Assembly: GCF_036373705.1 (NCBI RefSeq)
Contig: NC_089866.1
Location: forward strand, 22,918,001-22,982,000
Direction: 5' to 3'
DNA from: Amia ocellicauda
Taxonomy: Eukaryota; Chordata; Actinopteri; Amiiformes; Amiidae
DNA: 64,000 nt
Shown: piece after piece, positions 61,001 to 64,000 of the stretch
Layout: every line of letters starts with the position of its first letter
Numbering within the stretch: the first letter of the stretch is position 1
The notes under the pieces: model-generated
Seen by the model: only the letters and a program-made list of their open reading frames with translations
Database searches by the model: none
Told to the model about the DNA's origin: nothing
Translations under genes and position numbers: made by a program

Positions 61001-63280
61001 TGCAGTTTGAGCTCCTCCTTGACACTGCAAATGTCTTGCTGGGTCTCAATAACCTGAAGGTGAACAAATCACTGCATAAATATTGATGGGTGGGCTGCAG
61101 GGTCTTTATATCCTTGATGTCACCATTTCCAGCTCATCTGAATGTTTATGTTTCACAAACGAGAGAAACAGAGGAACGCCAGAGCTTACCTGTTGTTCCA
61201 GCTGAGATTCTCTCTCTGCTCTCTGGGTCTCGAGATCAGAGTTGAGTTGCTGCTGGTTTCTCAGTTCTTCCTGGGCCTGCACCACCTAAGGAAATTAACC
61301 ACTCTGTGTGATGTGCAATCACCAACTGCAATTAAAGATCTTAGATATTGGTCTTCACCACAAGTGCAACCCATTCTTCTTGTCGTCAATTCCTGAAGAG
61401 TGGAAAAATAGGATGGAGGCAAAAACATGTAGCGAGAGTTTGTTTACAACAAGGGGCTAAGATGTTTCTTGAGCTTATATGTTGTTCTAATTGACCCTCT
61501 CTTTCTGCAATCTGGCTCTTCAGGTCAGTGAATAGCTGCTGCATCTGCCCGAGCTCCTCCTGGGCACAGCGAAGATCTCCATGGATTTCCACACTCTGAG
61601 GGCAATAAAACTACCCCTTTCAACATGAGACTTGAAACCACTAACTCACTAATTCCAATTGTGGTTGACTCACTTCAGTAGAAAAAAACTCTCTCAAAAG
61701 GACGAGACCGGACCAAGTCAACCTTAACTGCCACTCACCATCTCCACATTCTCCTCCAGGTCGGCCTTCAGCTGGTTCTTCTCGGCTCGGACTCCCTCTA
61801 GTATTTCCTGCAGCTGGTCTCTCTCCTCTGTGAGGGATGTGATGTGTGTCTGCAGCTTCTGCAGATTAGTGTCTGGACTCTGAATAGAGTCTCTCCTGTC
61901 AGACAGGAGAACGTCCCTCTCACTGGTCACCAGTTTCAGCTCCTCACTCAGCTCAGTCACCTGCACAGGAATGTCATTTCAGTTTAAAAAAAATGTTGTA
62001 TTCACCTATCAAAGTGAAATGCTCACATTTCATTAAACACAAGAGCGGAGAAGCGATTCAATAGAACAGTACTTTGTTGAGTAAGTCGATGGTGTTGGGC
62101 AATTCCTCTATGCTGCTCTTCTCCGTTAGAGGTTTCCTCTGTGCAACCTGGGTGTTTAAGTCCTGAACAGTTTGCTGTTGCTCTCCAATCTTCTCCTGAG
62201 CCACTCGCAGTTCCTCTTGAGTCTCAATCATCTGCACCAACAAGTAAAGACTCCTCTTAGTCAACACACATTTGTTTTTCACCCTTCAGCTCCTTATTCT
62301 TAAATTATGAAACAAACCATTACATGTTTTAAATACAAACAATCCATGCTCTTTCAACAGCATTATTTTGCAGTCAGACCACGTCACAAAGTGAAAGGTA
62401 AAATTACATACATTTAGAAAATGTATGTTGATTTCTAACGAGAAATAACTACATTATAAGTCTGAATGTATTGTTCAGATGGAGCGATTACAGCTTAATA
62501 CAAAACATTACAGCCCAGACAAAGGTAAAATTAAGAGGATCTGTACTGTGACAGGAGTAAAAAAGACCACTGAACACTTTAGCCTTTGAATTTTTCACAC
62601 TCACCATCTCCACATTTTCCTCTAGGTCGGCCTTCAGCTGGTTCTTCTCGGCTCGGACTCCCTCCAGTATCTCCTGCAACTGATCTCTCTGCTCCGTGAG
62701 CAATGTGATCCGTGTCCGCAGCTCCTGCAGCTCAGCGTCTGGACTCTGAGCAGAGTCTCTCCTCTCAGACAGGAGGGCGTCCCTCTCACTGTTCACCACC
62801 TTCAGCTCTGAAGTCAACTCATTTATCTGTAAGGAGTAAGTCACCGATTGAAGGAAATGCCTACACAGATTAAAAAGTGTCTTTTGAGAGGAATAAATTA
62901 TCCCCAGCTTACCTGGTGTTCCAGTCGAGCTTCTCTCCGAGTACTCTGGTCTTTGAGCTCCGCAACCAGCTGTTCTTGCAGTTTGAGCTCCTCCTTGACA
63001 CTGCAAATGTCTTGCTGGGTCTCAATAACCTGAAGATGAACAAATCACTGCATTAATATTGATGGGTGGGCGGCACAGACTTTATATCCTTGATATCACC
63101 ATTTCCAGCTCATCTGAAGGACATTCTTGCCTTTGCATGTTTATGTTTCACAAACAAGAGAAACAGAGGAATGCCAGAGCTTACCTGTTGTTCCAGCTGA
63201 GATTCTCTCTCTGCTCTCTGGGTCTTGAGGTCAGAGTTGAGTTGCTGCTGGTTTCTCAGTTCCTCCTGGGCCTGCACCAC
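48438..63280 (-). CDS. cenpe: CENP-E kinesin-7, C-terminal 1682 residues (5' end beyond the right edge)
   Basis: Thirty-one exons (5049 nt) stay in frame, in gene order: 63185-63280, 62913-63029, 62605-62826, 62073-62231, 61739-61960, 61190-61285, 60937-61053, 60630-60851, 60033-60191, 59753-59920, 59442-59663, 58546-58653, 58278-58394, 57874-58095, 57660-57776, 57327-57548, 57095-57223, 56667-56801, 56239-56490, 55957-56109, 55646-55861, 55151-55354, 52199-52408, 51400-51603, 51004-51180, 50749-50855, 50426-50523, 49972-50128, 49541-49821, 49358-49405, 48438-48529. Nearly all is coiled coil. The C-terminal part has [10 protein letters not shown] (Cdk-type site and basic patch), [12 protein letters not shown] and the final CaaX box CKTQ, as in human CENP-E (2701 aa), where it is farnesylated. 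CENP-E is the kinetochore motor that moves chromosomes to the spindle equator. The motor domain is outside the window. Intron 17 of this list, after 57095, uses a GC donor. Confidence 0.93.
48530..49357. other. Penultimate intron of cenpe
   Basis: No gene was recognised. Near 48735-48780 a phrase (gcgaggaggccattcaaccca) is typical of an old dispersed fish repeat. Confidence 0.4.
52473..53693 (-). mobile_element. Tc1/mariner element, DD36E type, apparently complete
   Basis: The 1221-bp element has inverted ends cactcacctaaaggattatt and its reverse complement aataatcctttaggtgagtg, flanked by TA (52471-52472, 53694-53695) inside a TA-rich run. The 28-base ends match perfectly (cactcaccta...aggaacacc). 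It carries an unbroken transposase on the minus strand and sits in the large intron of cenpe between exons 55151-55354 and 52199-52408. Confidence 0.95.
52505..53545 (-). CDS. Intact Tc1/mariner (DD36E) transposase, 346 aa
   Basis: Full open frame from [20 protein letters not shown] to the stop. The N-terminal half has two helix-turn-helix regions (about 8-45, [20 protein letters not shown], and 65-120). The catalytic core has WSDESRF (Asp155), FQQDNAPCH (Asp246) and [11 protein letters not shown] (Glu283), so 36 residues separate the second Asp from Glu. That spacing marks the DD36E (Incomer-type) group rather than the DD34E Tc1 type of the neighbouring elements. A Gly-rich loop ([11 protein letters not shown]) is kept. 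The enzyme would cut and paste the element at TA sites. With no stop or shift in 346 codons it is a candidate for a recent or active copy. Confidence 0.93.
   Translation of the reverse strand: MGKKGDLSNFERGMVVGARQAGLSISQSAQLLGFSRTTISRVYKEWCEKGKTSSMRQSCGRKCLVDARGQRRMGRLIQADRRATLTEISTRYNRGMQQSICETTTRTTLRRMGYNSRRPHRVPLISTTNRKKRLQFAQAHQNWTVEDWKNVAWSDESRFLLRHSDGRVRIWRKQNENMDPSCLVTTVQAGGGGVMVWGMFSWHTLGPLVPIGHRLNATAYLSIVSDHVHPFMTTMYPSSDGYFQQDNAPCHKGRIISNWFLEHDNEFTVLNWPPQSPDLNPIEHIWDVVERELRALDVHPTNLHQLQDAILSIWASISKECFQHLVESMPRRIKAVLKAKGGQTQY
53702..54933. mobile_element. Palindromic (inverted-duplicated) derivative of the Tc1 element seen at 21752
   Basis: From 53702 the left end and first part of the transposase gene run forward (MAKTKELSK, 54071 on). 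At about 54456 the sequence turns and returns in reverse through the same N-terminal region to a second left end at 54933. The outer 478 bases of each side are near-perfect inverted copies, with about 275 bases of single-copy transposase sequence between. The right half of the gene is absent, so no transposase can be made. It lies 8 bases from the DD36E element. Confidence 0.92.
54936..55012. repeat. (TA)n microsatellite
   Basis: TATG then about 35 TA units, continuing into short CA/TATG runs to about 55050. It follows the right end of the palindromic Tc1. Confidence 0.95.
58125..58192 (-). pseudogene. Truncated relic of a cenpe repeat exon
   Basis: After ctccttacag, the reading [15 protein letters not shown] matches the first third of the 74-codon repeat exon ([15 protein letters not shown]). 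It then breaks off in ggacactctcctgtctggg, with no donor. It sits 30 bases upstream of the working exon 57874-58095. Confidence 0.8.
58750..59180 (+). mobile_element. Degraded DDE transposase fragment in a cenpe intron
   Basis: Plus-strand reading shows [18 protein letters not shown], then, after shifts and stops, [13 protein letters not shown] and MVMQFLPP. The pattern fits an IS630/Tc1-like DDE transposase core (first and second Asp areas). No intact frame or ends were found. Family placement is from motif memory. Confidence 0.55.
61479..61595 (-). pseudogene. cenpe exon with destroyed splice donor
   Basis: After ccctcag the frame [20 protein letters not shown]...LEQH (39 codons) is a relative of the working exon 57660-57776. 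Its donor should read CAG|GTAAGC as in the gamma exons but reads CAT|ATAAGC, so GT is lost. It is phase 0 on both sides, so skipping does no harm to the frame. Read-through ends at a stop about 25 codons later. Confidence 0.75.
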
Positions 63281-64000
63281 CTAAGGAAATTAACCACTGT
63301 GTGATTTGCAATCACCAACTGCAATTAAAGACCTTGAATATTGCTCTTCACCACAAGTGCAACCCATTCTTCTTTTGTCAAGTCCTGAAGAGTGAAAAAT
63401 AGGATGGAGACAAAAACATGTACAGGGGGTTCTCGAAAGTAATCGGGGATGTGTTTATGAAAATCGCGTTGAATTGCAAAATGAAGAATTAAGTGGAATT
63501 AATATTTATAAGAAATAATGGGAATAGCCCTAGATGCATTCCAACACCCCAAAATGTCTTTCAAACACTAAACCACTCTTATAATTCATTACAATGATAA
63601 TTTTAAATACAAATAAATGTATAACCATTACAGTATGAACTCAGTGAATGAATCTAACATAGTATTGTACCATTTCTAAACACAAACACTTTTTACCTAG
63701 CCCATCTCCAAAATATTAAATCACATTATGTAAAATAAAGACAAAAAATAAGATGTGCACTTAGTAAAATTTGAGAAATTATTCATATAATTGAGCGTGA
63801 ATCTGTGCGAACGAGAGAGGAAAAGAAAAGTCTACTAACCGCACAGGATCACTGTTCACAGACTGAGAACAGACAACATTGTGGGACTATGGGAGTGTGT
63901 CTAGCAACAGTTACGATATTAAGATTTAGTGTAAAATACTTATTTTGTACTTTCACAGTCTCCATAGTTGAAAAAAGCAATAATGGGAACAGACAAAGTA
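63281..64000. other. cenpe intron continuing past the window edge
   Basis: No exon was found. The first 130 bases match the intron after 61285, but the dead exon at 61479-61595 has no counterpart here: similarity stops near 63420 at aaaaacatgtaca. The rest is AT-rich and unrecognised. Confidence 0.5.

Larger units (their letters stand above)
58278..63280 (-). repeat. Tandem exon array in cenpe (about 2-kb units)
   Basis: Four exon types recur with their introns: gamma (32-36 codons, [20 protein letters not shown]), beta (39, [20 protein letters not shown]), alpha (74, starts INEL or VTEL, ends ENVEM) and delta (53, [20 protein letters not shown]). In gene order the array reads gamma 63280, beta 63029, alpha 62826, delta 62231, alpha' 61960, gamma 61285, beta 61053, alpha 60851, delta 60191, alpha'/beta fusion 59920, alpha 59663, gamma 58653, beta 58394, alpha 58095. 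The offset between units is 1975-2040 bases. All units are phase 0 at both ends, so gain or loss keeps frame. Confidence 0.95.

Overview
The window is vertebrate nuclear DNA, almost certainly from a ray-finned fish. It has interrupted genes with GT-AG introns, and many Tc1/mariner, hAT, Harbinger, BEL/Pao and L2-type LINE remnants. It also has TAA/TTA and TA/CA microsatellites. The species cannot be read from the sequence.

Region 1 (1-36.2 kb, + strand) is a head-to-tail array of three SLC2A11-like sugar-transporter genes. Copy A (last three exons only, 220-2558) and copy B (complete, 13386-24010, 495 aa) are near-identical recent duplicates. Copy C (complete, 27112-36215, 501 aa) is an older paralogue with the same 12-exon layout. 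About 10 kb between A and B is mobile-element debris: a Tc1 end, a LINE fragment, and a BEL/Pao relic split by a solo LTR. Copy B carries an extra Tc1 and an extra hAT, and copy A has its own hAT, so A and B act as each other's empty sites. Copy C holds a long foldback element and a two-gene Harbinger element in its introns.

Region 2 (37.3-43.5 kb, - strand) is a complete ndc80 gene: 634 aa, 16 coding exons, a noncoding first exon, and a CDE/CHR plus CRE promoter. Region 3 (45.3-48.1 kb, + strand) is a complete mif gene (115 aa, three exons). In human, SLC2A11 and MIF are neighbours, so this linkage is old; ndc80 between them is a local feature.

Region 4 (48.4 kb to the right edge, - strand) is the 3' two thirds of cenpe: 31 in-frame exons, 1682 codons plus stop, ending in the CaaX box CKTQ. 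The motor domain lies beyond the right edge. Its upstream coiled-coil part is a young tandem array of phase-0 exons, including a fused exon, an exon with a dead splice donor and a truncated exon. One cenpe intron holds two adjacent Tc1/mariner elements, one with an intact DD36E transposase and one turned into a palindrome.

Thus two outer-kinetochore genes (NDC80 microtubule-binding subunit and CENP-E kinesin) flank mif, beside a transporter cluster. The functional link between the two kinetochore genes is known biology; any benefit of their linkage is speculation. The most unusual feature is the expanding exon array of cenpe.
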